Source: Rachycentron canadum
Taxonomy: Eukaryota; Chordata; Actinopteri; Carangiformes; Rachycentridae
Direction of reading: 5' to 3'
DNA: 64,000 nucleotides
Assembly (NCBI GenBank): GCA_038496675.1
Contig: CM076652.1
Coordinates: forward strand, 1,219,387-1,283,386
Shown here: piece after piece, positions 37,881-50,048 of the stretch
Numbering within the stretch: the stretch's first letter is position 1
How the letters are laid out: every line of letters begins with the position of its first letter
Program-made: the position numbers and the translations under genes
Notes under the pieces: model-generated
Told to the model about the DNA's origin: nothing
The model's database searches: none
What the model saw: only the letters and a program-made list of their open reading frames with translations

Positions 37881-40036
37881 AGCTACTAGCTATTTGTGGA
37901 TATCAGAGCTCTTCAACCTGTGGCACGTAGTGAACCCTTACTCTGCAGAAAACTCTTAAATCTGCAATCTCAATCTGTTGGTAACTTCACAGAACTCATG
38001 ACTGTAGAGGACTTCAACAGATGTAGAGTGTGGACAATCGAGGACTTCGTTATTTTACAAAACCATCATACGTTTTGAAAACAAAATGTTTTTCTGCAAA
38101 GAAACAGGCACATACAGATACTTGTTTACACATCCAACAGACCCTGAGCAACATTAGCATTTGGCATTAGCATTCTCGAAAAATACAAAGCCAAATACTC
38201 ATTCTTCTTTCAGCTCTATTTTGCTCTCCACCAATTCCCAGGTGCTGGGACGACAGTGTACAATGGGTTTATCAGATCTCTGTCAATGAAAACAGCTGCG
38301 TGCTGCAGATGAAAATGACGTTAATGAGCTGTGAGAGTGAAACAGAACAGTAAAGTTTGGGGGCGAGAAAACACTGATCTGTAAGATGCTCAAAATCTCA
38401 GGGGAGCTGAGATGGACTCTAGTGTTGGTGATAATTCTCTGTGTCTTTGTCATGTTGAGCAAGAGCTCTCTCATTAAAGGTTGTTATTTAATCCATTGTT
38501 CATTTAAAAATATTGATATTTTAATGTTCTGAGAATTAGAAAGTGCTTCGGTTTATACATGTAAGATGTGCACAAACATTACAATGCATATCCATCTGCT
38601 TCTAAATGTTATATCTTTTGTGATGCTTCACCCCAGCCACACAATCGACAGAAATATGCTACCAAGTCTTGTAAGGTCAATAGTTGGTGCCCTCTTACTC
38701 TTCTTCTTTGCTTTAATGGCAAAATTGCAATCAGATGGATAATTTTTGACACCTACTTCTGAGTTAAAAAGCCCTTATATTCTTGTTATCAGACCACAAT
38801 TTTGTAGGTAAGTAAAGATATGTTTCATAAAATCATCCCTAGATTTCTTTGTCAAAATAAGGTCTTATGTTGTTTGCAGTATTTTTCGAGTAGATTTCTG
38901 TTTTGTTGACCCTTTTCAAGGGTTCAAGGTTAGTTTTTTACCAAATTATTATTATTTTTTGACATGTTTTTGGATGAAAAGTAAACCTGTGCTCTCTTGT
39001 ACTTTGGCTGCTTGGTCCCTACATTCTTTATATAAATAACTGGATTTATATGACATCTTAGTTATCACTGCGATTTCTTTTGGAAAGAAAATACAAAGGA
39101 TGGACAGAAAAGTGCTCTGTGACGCATACTGTAACTTGAAAAGTAAACATCCAAAAACTTTAAGGTCCATCAAGATAAACATCCCCTTCTGTCGGGACAG
39201 AAAGTCCTGGACTCATTCTAAATGCTCATCATCAAGTAAATCATCACCTCCTCTGTTATTATCCGGTTGGGGACGACCTCTCACTGCAGAAAATGAAATG
39301 TTGTCGCAAGTTGCCCAGTGTGAAGAGAGCATTATGCTGTCATCTGCCAGTTTTATAAAATTACCATAATTCTATGATCTTTCTTGAGAAGAAAATAGTT
39401 TCATTTGATAAGATTTAGGTACATTCAGATGATCACCTCTGCTGACCTGGAGCAGTCATCTGATTGTTTTTCTCTGATAGTGAAGCCCATTATTTTTTGC
39501 CAAAGTGTATTTGCTATGTGTTGAGCAACAATACAACATGAAACTACAAATCAAAACCTACACTGTAGATATCTAAAAGCAAGTCATTAATCTCTTACAT
39601 CAGGTATACTATAAATACAGCTTTGTACTGCTTCTTATGTCTGTTTACAGTTTCTTACATTTGCAGTCTATGGATATGGATAATGGATAATCATTGAATA
39701 ATCCTCACGCTCATGCAAGGTGGTTTTGATCACTGCAGCATATATTTGATGTTCTATAATGTACTGTATTCAATTTAACTTTGTGCTATTGTCAGTGTCA
39801 TGACAACTAAGCAATTCCAGCAAGTCAGTCAGTACTTAAATGAAGTCTGTTTCCTCTAATGAGAGATGCCTATAAAGTATTGATGATATTCTTGATGATA
39901 TTCAGTGGTCAGAAACGTTTTAGTTTCTCCCTGAAAACAAAAATCTGGTAAAGTGTGTCTGACTTACAGTTTTTATCCATGACTTTAATGAAATTGAATT
40001 AAACAATTATCAGTATAGCAAAGATTATTATTATCA
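37881..40036. other. Gene-free sequence between two LINE fragments
   Basis: No LINE coding sequence is seen here. Around 38140-38290, words such as GCATTTGGCATTAGCATT and GCTCTCCACCAATTCCCAGG faintly resemble another fish dispersed repeat. TTGATGATATTC is tandemly duplicated at about 39878-39903. Confidence 0.4.
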
Positions 40037-40955
40037 GAAATCCTGTCCGTGAATATTAGAAACAGAATTGGAGACAAGAGCGTCCAACATTCGCTAAAAA
40101 TCTGTTTGACTTTGGGCCAAGAATGTGGGCACCGGTCCCACTTTGGTTGTACAATGACTGAAATGTGATCTTGGTACCTCATAATCCCACAGATGCCCCC
40201 CACAGAGCGCCCCACAGAGCCCCACCCAGGGGACATGTTTGTGTGCTTTCTTCAAATCTGCTCATCCTGTATCTAAGGTGTGGCACTTGGTCGGAGTCTC
40301 GTTTCCAGCACCTTGTTGCAGATCTTCCCAGGTAGGCTGAGCGGTGTGATCCTGTGATAATTGGAGCACACGCTTCTGGCCCCTTTTTTTAAAAAATGGA
40401 GACCACCACTCTGGTCTGCCACTCCACTGGTACTGTCCCGACTTCCATGCAACATTGAAAAGGCATGTCAGCCATGACAGCCTAACAATGTAAAAGCCCA
40501 CAGCATCTCAGGGTATATCTCATCCACATCTGGCGCACTGATGCCAAGGAGCTTCTTCACTACCTCCGTGACCTCTGCCAGGGCTATGGATGAGGCCTCC
40601 TGAGTATTCTCTTTCTGTGTCCTCCATGGAAGATGTGTTAGTCAGGTTCAGGACTTCCTCAAAGTATTCTTTCCATTGTCCAGTGACACCTCCAGTCGGG
40701 GTCAGCAGTTCCCCTCCCCGACTGAGTACAGCCTGAATTGAGCCTTGCTTCACCTTCCCGAGTTGCACAAATAATTGTCCTCCTCCACTGTCTCTCCACA
40801 CTCCCTGTACTGCTGCCCTTTTGGCCACCTGGTACCTGTCTGCTGTTTCTGGAGACCCCTAGGCCAACCGAGCTCTGAAGGTCTCCCTCTTCAGCTTGAT
40901 GGCATCTCTTACCACCAGTGCCCACCAGCAGGTTCTTAGGTTGCAACCTTCACAG
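40037..40955 (-). mobile_element. RTE-like LINE, reverse-transcriptase fragment (broken)
   Basis: This is the pre-RT and reverse-transcriptase region of a non-LTR retrotransposon, read on the - strand. In order it shows GQWKEYFEEVLNLTNTSS (the W..YFE..LN motif before the RT domain), then SWLTCLFNVAWKSG, FFKKRGQKRVCSNYHRIT-type and LSLPGKICNKVLETRLRP motifs. A DLKKAHKHVPW-like segment (family: D-EKA-D-VP) and LLSPILFLIFTDRIS (family: PLSPILF--F-DRIS) follow. The reading switches frame several times. A stretch of some tens of residues appears to be missing near 40265-40285, between the RLRP motif and DLKKA. The fragment stops before the catalytic FADD motif. It is a dead relic; I infer the RTE clade from memory of fish sequences. 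GCCCCACAGAG-like words repeat at 40195-40225. Confidence 0.85.
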
Positions 40956-42774
40956 GCACTGATGACTGTCAAAGAATGAAGATGAGACTGAAGATAATAA
41001 GATATTTTTTTCAGGTTGTGTGTATGAATATAGACTTATCAAACTCTCAAAATTACCACTAGTAAAGGTTTGTTTGTTCATTTTGGACCCGAAGTAGAAA
41101 TGATTTTAGACCAAAGCCATTACAAAACGCAATCACAAAAAACAGAACAATACTGGACAAAAAAATAATTTCCATTAATTTATCATGAATGGCCTACAGG
41201 ACAGGAAAATATTGCATAACATCCCTCCAGCTTCTGTGTTTGATCTATATTTCCATCAGCCACCAGCATTTTGATTTGCTTAATGTGCAACTTCATTCTA
41301 CTTCTATATTTTGTCATTATATAGTAAATCTGAGCTCGTTAACTTGTGATAGAAGAAGTTTCAGGAGATCCAAAGGTCTTGAGCAAAGGTATTTATTGAA
41401 GCTCAGTGCACTTAAGGAAAAAAGAGCTGGGCAATACAGGTAAAACTTTGTAATACTACCCAAATTTAAAGGGTGGCCTTACGTATTTATATCTTCAGTG
41501 ATACAAATCCTAAACAATGAATGAATTCACCCTGATCCTGTAATAAGGGCAAAATTCTTACTCAGACTTTGAGAAAGAAACTGGGACTGATCGCATAATG
41601 CAGCCAGTTGTGTATGGATGCAAATCATTACCATAATAATTGGAAGCATATCAGCAACTGAATGCCAAATTTTGACATTTAATCACTACTGAATATCGTT
41701 TTCTCATCTCAATGCCTCATTCATGGGTCTGATTATGTGGCTTGCAGCGTAGCAGTTAACAACCCTTCTCTTCCGCTTGTAGCTGGGAAACCTCAGAGTT
41801 AACAGAGACAGGTGATAACCAGCTTCATGGTACTGGTTATCTGGGATCACCAGTCTTCTTGAGATGGCAGCTCATGGTACGGAGGCTGTTTTCTGAGCAG
41901 GTTCTGTGAGCTTGAATAACTGGCGACAATAATGTTATGCATGTGATGTGCACAGATGTACACACACAGAGTTTCTTCATTTTTTCTTTTGTCGTACTCC
42001 ACTACACTTAGTACAGTAAATATCGCCTCTATCTGACTGAGTATCCTAATCAAACAAAAGAAAGTATGAGCTTGAAACTGTACTCATTTTTGACGAGGAG
42101 GTCAGATACCTCTTTTTTGTTCATCAGAAGGCGACAGGTCTCCATGCATGGCAATTAAATCGATCCTACCAGTTTCCCCGCAGCTATCCTAGAGATAGAC
42201 AATGGAGTATTTTTAGGCTTTGATTAGAAGTCAAATAAGCACCCTACTAACTAAAGATTGAAAAAAGAAAAAACTCCTTCACACCTATCAAAATGACACA
42301 AAGGGAAAATGTGTTTTGGAGGGGCAATTATCATGCAGTGACAACTTTATAATCGCCACAGTGGAGTGGTCACCATTAATCTTTCTGCATTCTCCGTTAT
42401 GAAGGAACTGCCCCGTATTTCAGTCCAGTTTGAGAGATTGTAAAAGGCTCAGGAGGCTGAGCTGTTCATACACTCACAGGACTCATAACCCATGTGTGTG
42501 CACTGATGGGGCCAGCTGGTGGGACATCAGCCTGTTGTGGTTAATTTGTCGGAGGGTGGTCCAATGCCAACTGGGCATCCTCTGTATTACTGCTTCGTTA
42601 GACACACTTGAACACACACACACACATGCACGTACATATACGCACACTCTGATGTCATTCCTCAGTCTGGCTATTTACAAGGCCATTCTGGTAAATTGCA
42701 AGGGGCAGATTAGCATGGTGTATTCACTTGTTGAAGAGGCACTGGGGCGAACAACACTGCAGTATTATCAACCA
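40956..42774. other. Gene-free intronic sequence; imperfect hairpin and possible conserved block
   Basis: No gene is recognised. At 41811-41852, GGTGATAACCAG faces CTGGTTATCTGGGATCACC, an imperfect inverted repeat reminiscent of a fish dispersed repeat. The stretch 42100-42420 is calm and has GGCAATTAAATCGATCC and GGGGCAATTATCATGC, so it is a candidate conserved element. A short CA tract lies near 42612-42650. Confidence 0.4.
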
Positions 42775-42830
42775 CGGGCATACATTCGGAAAAGTTTGTG
42801 TAATCACAAACATTTCCGAATGTATGCCCG
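42775..42830. repeat. Compact 26-bp hairpin with a 4-nt loop
   Basis: The left arm 42775-42800 starts CGGGCATACATTCGG and ends GTTTGTG. The right arm 42805-42830 is its reverse complement with a single mismatch (A at 42812 where T would pair). The loop is TAAT. The arm is not an AT or simple repeat, so chance is very unlikely. Likely origins are a local template-switch duplication, a tiny foldback element or a strand-switch artefact. Confidence 0.93.
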
Positions 42831-45406
42831 TATGCTGTTTGAAAAAAGATTCAGAGTTCAGCACGTTACTATCATCTTTAGACAGTTCTACCATCCCCTG
42901 TGGTGCATTTAGTTGGTTTTTCTCATGTTTGTTTTAGCCAAAGTTGTAAGCCCCCACCCACCCCTTTCTGTCCTTATTTCTTTATCTCTTTCTCCCTCTA
43001 TCTTTCTCTCTCAGGCAAAGTATGCACACAAAGTCAAGTTGGTCTGAACAGCGGTGTCTCTTGGTGAAAACCCAGAGGACGTGTGCTTGGAATTGCTTTC
43101 ATTTTGTTAAAGACGGGGCCATTCTTTTCTTTTGTGTTCAGCACGACCTGGCACAGCTGTTTGCACAATTCAATACCAACCCCCTTATAAATGGATTTTC
43201 CTCCTGTTTTTCCTTAACCTCTTCTTCCCTTACAGCTTTGCTGGGACTGTGTGCTCAGTTTAATTTGTTTGCTCTGGCTTATCAGCGGAAATGGAATAGA
43301 AATGCCAAAACAGCTAGATGTTAATATCACTAATGCTATTTGAATCAGAACTGTAGAGTGAAGCTAACACCAGTATCACTTGTAGGCTAGTGGTAGTGGT
43401 TATAAAATATAACAATATATGATAACAATTGCGTGGTTAAACAGTTTTATTAAATAATGAATTGTGGATCAGAAATTGTGGATCATGGGCATCAAAACCT
43501 GACATTAAACAATTTTGTCATCTTTGTCACCAGCAAGCTGGTTGTTGCAATCTCTGCTGTGGATATCTCGTAAAGCCTGAATGAAGTATTCATCAAAGGA
43601 AGTACCCTGGCCAAACATGGCAGCGTGAAAACTGCTCTGTAATTGAGAGCACAGGAGATCCAGTTTAGTCCACCTTGACAGGAGAGAGGGGACTCATATC
43701 TCATACCAGCAGTCACTGAGCTGTTTATGTGAATGAAATGTTTCTCCCAACTTAAACAGTTCCAAGCAAATTTGTTTTAATTACACCAAGAGGAAAATTG
43801 AGTAATGACTGCTTGTGTATTAAGAGAAATATAATCAAATCATATTCACTGATACAGTGTAAAACGGAAAGGTGGGCAAAGCTCATCCGGAGATGAAATA
43901 AGAACACTGCTTTCACATCTGCGGCCATATGCTTTGAAGAATGATGTTCACTAGAGGTGTGTGACAGGAACGAGACAGGGACTACCACCACAAACATTGT
44001 GTCTGTAAGATCCAAAGTGAATTGGTCGTCTCTGCAGTTTCTGTAACTTTCCAAAGACAACAACAACTTGACATTCAAGCCCACCTCTCGCAGTGATTGG
44101 CCCGGTCTGCAGAGATTAACAAGAAGGCAGGATTTGATCATTTCTCTTGATCTCCTTCCATTATTCACAAAGGCAAGAGTGTAAAAAACTGTGCTGCTTG
44201 AGCCAGTCAACGGACACCAATTCACATAAAATATCTGAAACTGCAGCATCTATAGTGTTTCTTCACTGTCTATGATTGTTGCTTTTTTCCCTCTGTCATT
44301 AATGTACAGTCTGAGCTGCAAACTGCTGCATGCAAACATTTTTTTTTATAGGAGATGTGTGCAAAACAGCAAGCAGCATTACAGTCTGTATCTGCTTCTC
44401 TGAAAAAATTCCTACATACAACTGTCCTGTCAGTTTCCTCTCAGCTTCCAAAAATTATAAACTGCATGGTCTCACCTTGCCCCTTGGACCTCTAATTTGA
44501 CTTGATCTTCGCTCTTTCTCAGACTGTCAGTTTGTCAACTTCTTCAGTAATCACAAAGTGCAGTTTTGTGGATGGTCATTAGGTCATCTTTACTTATCTG
44601 TACCAATCTCTGGCCTGACTGGAGCAGAAAACATATCGTCTTCCTTGTTGCAATCAGTATTACTTCCAAGGCTGTTACAAGCAGCACAGGGGGGGAACAA
44701 ATATCCCATATTATTACCACTTGTCTCCCAGTTTTCACCCAGTTTTGAAACCTTGTAAAGCTACAAGTTGCTGAAGTACCATGTGATCAGTGTCTTCATG
44801 CAGTCTGGGACATTGGAAAACTTCAGTGTGAAGCTAATTAGCTGGTGCAGAACTGAAACAAGTGTCTGGGAAGAAAACAGATGTTGAGCAAAACATGCAA
44901 AAAACAAGCAAGTTTGGCTCCTATACTGTGAGACAGTAGAGCAGCATTATTTTCCCCTTGCTTTGTTGTTTGAAAATTAATCTATAGGCCATTAAAAGAT
45001 TTTCTAGCATATCGATTCTTTTACAAAACTCGTTTTTCAACTTGTCCTACTCGAATTTTCACGCTACCTTCATCAAACCGAGTAACAGATTTGGTGGAAT
45101 GTACAATAAACTGGCATGCAATAAAAATAAATCTTATGGAACATTAAAATCCCAGTTCAGGTCTCTCAATCTGAAATGAACTGCTCTGGGGAATAATTAT
45201 ATAGGGAGAAATTATCTAAAAGTGTGCTCCCTTAAGACATGGACACCAAAATAATAATAAAAAAAAAAACCCAACTCAATTCCAATTGAGTCATCATGAT
45301 TGGACGTTCCCTGCAGAGTTCAAACTTAGTGAACTTTGAACCCTTTTGTGTCATTGACTGATAGCAAGCTGGTCAAGGGATAACTGGTTAGCATAGTCAG
45401 AAATTA
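42831..45406. other. Gene-free intronic sequence
   Basis: No gene is recognised. A strong pyrimidine tract ending CTCTCTCAG at 43014 is followed by a 100-codon open frame (43022-43321) without family resemblance. AAATTGTGGATCA is duplicated in tandem near 43459-43486. ACTCAATTCCAATTGAGT near 45273 is an 8-bp-stem palindrome. Confidence 0.4.
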
Positions 45407-45407
45407 N
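45407..45407. other. Single unresolved base (N)
   Basis: One N lies directly before the first base of the large palindrome. It probably marks a contig join or an unresolved call. Confidence 0.95.
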
Positions 45408-45656
45408 CCTAGGCTATGATTTCTTCTATGCTCAAATACAAGGAGAGATATGATTAACATCTTTCCCTGTGTCTGTTTGATGTGTTGCCATGGGGAACAT
45501 GACAGAACTGCATTGAGGCTGAGGATGTGGAGGCAGAATTACACCTCTCCCTGGAGGTGTTTACTCTTTAGATAGATACGCCACAGGAAGGAATTTATGG
45601 TTCAGTGTGGGAGTTAAACCATGAGTTATCATTTCTCTAATGCCACACACACGCAC

Positions 45657-45692
<36 letters not shown>

Positions 45693-45941
45693 GTGCGTGT
45701 GTGTGGCATTAGAGAAATGATAACTCATGGTTTAACTCCCACACTGAACCATAAATTCCTTCCTGTGGCGTATCTATCTAAAGAGTAAACACCTCCAGGG
45801 AGAGGTGTAATTCTGCCTCCACATCCTCAGCCTCAATGCAGTTCTGTCATGTTCCCCATGGCAACACATCAAACAGACACAGGGAAAGATGTTAATCATA
45901 TCTCTCCTTGTATTTGAGCATAGAAGAAATCATAGCCTAGG
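45408..45941. repeat. 534-bp perfect palindrome with an AT-repeat centre
   Basis: Bases 45408-45674 are the exact reverse complement of 45675-45941. I checked the arms line by line and found no mismatch. The outer ends are CCTAGGCTATGATTTC and GAAATCATAGCCTAGG. The centre is an (AT)n run at 45659-45690 flanked by CACACACACGCACAG and CTGTGCGTGTGTGTG. The right arm runs smoothly into unique sequence, while the left arm starts immediately after a single N. This could be a real cruciform-forming palindrome, or an artefact in which one arm is a false inverted copy made at an AT microsatellite. The arms contain no gene I recognise. Confidence 0.98.
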
Positions 45942-48900
45942 TGATATCTTTAATTTCCATTATAAAACACTGGCATTCCCTGAGAACCAGCATCTAATTA
46001 GTAAATGATTTCATTATGGTGAGATGATGTAGTGCATGCAGACAGCCATTGTAATTTCAGATTGACAAAGACATATGGCTTCACTTATCATTAAAAAACA
46101 GGCCGAAAGAAAGTCGCATTCTACTGCATTAATGCTACAATATGTTGTCTATCCATTAAAAACGGCATATGTTTCCATGATGTATTCAAATACCGTGTTA
46201 TGAATATGAATCTAAAAGAAGAGGTGATAAACACAGTGATATTCAGTATCTGTAATTGGAAACAAACAAACAAAACAAAAAAAAAAAAAAACAGCGGTGC
46301 CAATACTTTTCCCAGACCAAGTCAAATGTGTTGTTTAAGTGTCCTCCAGTAGTATGTCAGATGTTTACTGCACCCAGAAGCCCTCTGTCTTTTGGATAGG
46401 TTTACTGCAGGAGACCAGCTCAGCAGTACGACCAAGGACAACAAGAGGTTATTAAGTAAATCTACTCTGAGCAATTGTTGCCTTCCGTTCAGCTCCCCCT
46501 CACTCTCTGCCCTCTGTGTGATATGGATTATTTTCAAGTAACAGGCAGTGAAAATGGCCATCTCATTATTTTTAATGGGAGTTTGAGATGGGCTCCATTG
46601 CAGTGGTGTGCTGTCATTTAGATGCCTGGGCTGAGAGTGGGATGAAAAAGAAAAATGGATGAGGTGGATGGCGAAGAGAGTTCTTCATTGAGGAAGAGGT
46701 GTGCTGCAACTATTGTTGCAGCCACAAGAATGTTTTAATGTGTTTACTTTGATCAGAGTTGTGCTGGCAGAGAAATAGAGGAGGTGACAAGGAAGAACAG
46801 AGAAATGTGAGAAAGCGATCTGTTTTTTTCTGACCATGGCATAACTGTGTTTGCATCTGGCTGCATAATTGTGATCATTTTTCAATCTACATTAGTCTGT
46901 TGGCTTGTGAGCTCATCTTTAAGCCCCCACCCCACCAACACTGCGATTAGGTACTGTATCTTCTATAACCCGGGAGCTGGCAGCAGCCTGAACAAAATGG
47001 CATTTTTTTCTCCACTCCGTTTTCCATCTAGATGAGTTTTAATTAAGTCTCCTCACTGTGCTCCCCCATGGCTGCTCTAATCAGACCACGAGAGCGTTGC
47101 CTCTTTCTCGCTTGTTTTGTAAGGGATCCCACAGCATCTGTTGGGCCCCCTGTCTCACTGTAACACCCCCTCTGTCAGTCTGCCTGTACACTGGGAGAGA
47201 CACAAAAACACAGACACTGGGGTGAGAATTTCAATACACCAAAAGACAATCAGCGGGTGGTTGTCGTATCATTGATTAAGATTGGTGAGGTTATTACACT
47301 GCATGGATATGCACAGATGCTCCCTGATGAAGGCCAGGCTGAAACATGCTGGACTACCAATTTAATAAAAAGTAGACATGCGGAAAAAGCCTTTGAAAAC
47401 AAGAACCCTGCTTTAATCTCATTTTTTAATAATAAAAGTTTTTTGTTTGGCATTTATTATGTCTTGTGAGAGGTTCTAGGAGAGCGTCTATAATTGGTGT
47501 ATAGCGTGTCTATCAAGATTTGTATTTTTCCACATGTTGAGACAATGCACATGAGGCTCCAGTGAGCATAATACTTGTCTTGTTGTCTTTTTTAATCCTT
47601 CCTAAAAAAAAACAAAAAAAAAAAAAACAAGCACAAAGGATAAATCAACAGTATGTCCAAATTTACTGTCCATTTCGAGTGGCACCTGCCATTGTTATCA
47701 CTGTAACCATTTTTTATGTGTACAGTGAGACTGGAGGTGTAACAGATGTAAATAAGTGGTTGGGGCTAAATGAATAAGAAACATCCTAACTCTAGTAGTT
47801 TGATGTTGATGTACCAAGAAATGTATACAGGAAAAGAGAAACTGAAAGTGCACTCACACTGCTGTGATAAGGTGTAAAGTGATACATTAATTTTATTCAC
47901 AGAAAGCTGTAAGTCAGTGTCACACTGTTAAATGCAAACCGATATCAAATTATGTATTCAGTATAACTTTCTGCCCACTGAGTCACACAGCTTTTCTGTA
48001 CCTGTATCTGGGGTGAAACTGATAATTTGTGATGAATTGGATGCACATTTAAATGTGTAATGAGCAGGTGAGACAGGTGCCATCATTGGGAGAGCGCCCT
48101 CATTTACTGATGTACTGAATTTAGAGAAGTGTTGCAGACATGGCACCTCATGCTGATGTGCGAATGTCATAATTTAAAACCAGAAATATTGCTTGTTTTT
48201 TTTTTGCGTGTTTGCCCGACACACTCACACAATGACGCCACCACAGATCAGAGCCGAAGGAGAATCGTGGGTTTATTGTAGGTCAGCCACACTGAGGTGA
48301 ATAATGAGTGTAATCATAGATAACTAAATCAATGATCTCACTTTAATTGATAAAGAGCATTTGTCTTTATTAGCTAGCCTTCAACATGCTAATCACCTAT
48401 GCTAACTGCTGATGTTATTTCCTGAATGTGCAACCATGACTGTGTATTTTTGGATTGGTTGGATTGATTGATTTATATTTGTCTGTTTGTCCAAAGGCCT
48501 ATGATTTGTGTTATAATCATGCAGCATATGTCGTACTTCACTGGTCCAAATACATGGCTGTTGTGTTTGGTACTTTCATTGTGATAGACTAAGCGTTGGA
48601 GTTGAAGCGTCAATTTCTAGAAGAAAGGCATTGTCTTCTCATAATTGTGTTCTTTGCTCCTATTCACAAGGATTAGACAAAAGAATCAAATTGGAGACGG
48701 TTGGTAGGTTTGACGCTTTATCATCATTCATTCCTCCATGTATCAAATTTGCTGCTTGATATCCACATTGTTCTCCATTTATTTATGAGTCGGATCTAAA
48801 TGAATTAATCCTTGATTTTCTCTCCACCCACCTCTCTGTGTTGAACAATGAGCAAATTGTGATCTGAATTTCCCACATTTAGTATCAGTGGGGAAGGTAA

Positions 48901-50048
48901 ACATTCAGGGTTAACAGCATATGTTAGGCTCACATCCATGTGTAGGTAATGTCAATGCAAGACTGCAGCTTGTTTTTATTTATTATTGCCTTAAAGCACG
49001 GAACCTTTGTTTAGGCATGTGTCTTCTCTGTTTGTAACATATATCATTACCACCAGAACACGAACAAGTCCATGAGATAAGATGACATGCTCCGACTTTA
49101 AATCACATCAGTTTAAGAGAAATCCCACAAATCTCAAGAGCTTTCAGCATTTTAGATTGTACCTGTTGTACTGAGCAGTGTCTAAGCCAAAACACCTTCC
49201 ACACACTTGAGCTTGAGTAATCAGTGAGATATGCTTTTCCTATAATAATTGAGCCTATTAGCTAACATAGTTCAGGAATAGAAATGCTTGGAGTGATGTC
49301 GATGTATACTTGGGTCAGGGTTCAATGCACAGTAGCACTACACAACTCTATCTTATGCATCTTAAGGACCTAAAATCCATCACATAAACCTCCTTCTCTA
49401 AAGTATCATAATTTACGATGCTCTTTGAAATGATCATGTCTACTTGATTTTAATAATCTGCAGGAGCAATGCTCCTTTGAAATTTTTATATCGACATATG
49501 ATCAGTAAGGCTCTCTGCTGACATTTGACATAGAATGAGTTATTTTTAAATTACAAAAATAAATAAAGAATATATGGTGAAATAAATAAATATACACACA
49601 CATGTTTACTGTCGGAGTGACTTAAGTAATAAGTTGAAGCAACCTGAAGATCTTTGAATGGGCGACATTTCAGCTTTATGATGTAGCTATAGGATAGTAT
49701 GGCTCTTAACTTTGAAGATCAATTAGGGCGAAAAACTAGGTAATCACAAATCTTATTTGTTTGTTGAAGAAAAATTTCACACAATGCATTCAAGCCTAGA
49801 GTGACATGTGCTGACAAAACACACAATCAATAGCTTCGACCTCGAGCCATTTCAAAATTTACAACCCTAACCCTTTTGTTTCACAATCCAATTACCAACT
49901 ACAGTAAACTGACACGGAGAGGCGTGATCAATAAAAGCAAAGAGACAGGTGATCGTTTGGTCATTCATCCTTCCTGCCACAGAAACATAAAGATAAGTGG
50001 CCAGTAAACACTGTTGGATCAATCTATGAATCAGGAAATACAGTGTGT
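45942..50048. other. Gene-free intronic sequence
   Basis: No gene is recognised. A-runs lie near 46276-46291 and 47605-47627. The stretch 46900-47170 is calm and more GC-balanced, with TTTTAATTAAGTCTCC and GCTCTAATCAGACC, so it is a candidate conserved element. GGTGCCAATACTTTTCCCAG near 46297 faintly recalls the end of Tc1-type transposons, but nothing else supports that. Confidence 0.4.

Noticed and set aside
37680..37889. Open frame on the + strand over the LINE fragment
   Set aside because: It is the antisense shadow of the RTE-like LINE C-terminus, which reads on the - strand.
43752..44249. 165-codon open frame on the - strand
   Set aside because: Hydrophobic but without a recognisable domain or splice signals; treated as chance.
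45541..45560. Small hairpin ACACCTC...GGAGGTGT inside each palindrome arm
   Set aside because: Short, and duplicated only because the arms are copies of each other.
46292..46320. GGTGCCAATACTTTTC word like the end of a Tc1-type transposon
   Set aside because: No matching inverted end, no TA target duplication and no transposase remnant nearby; a single short word is not enough.
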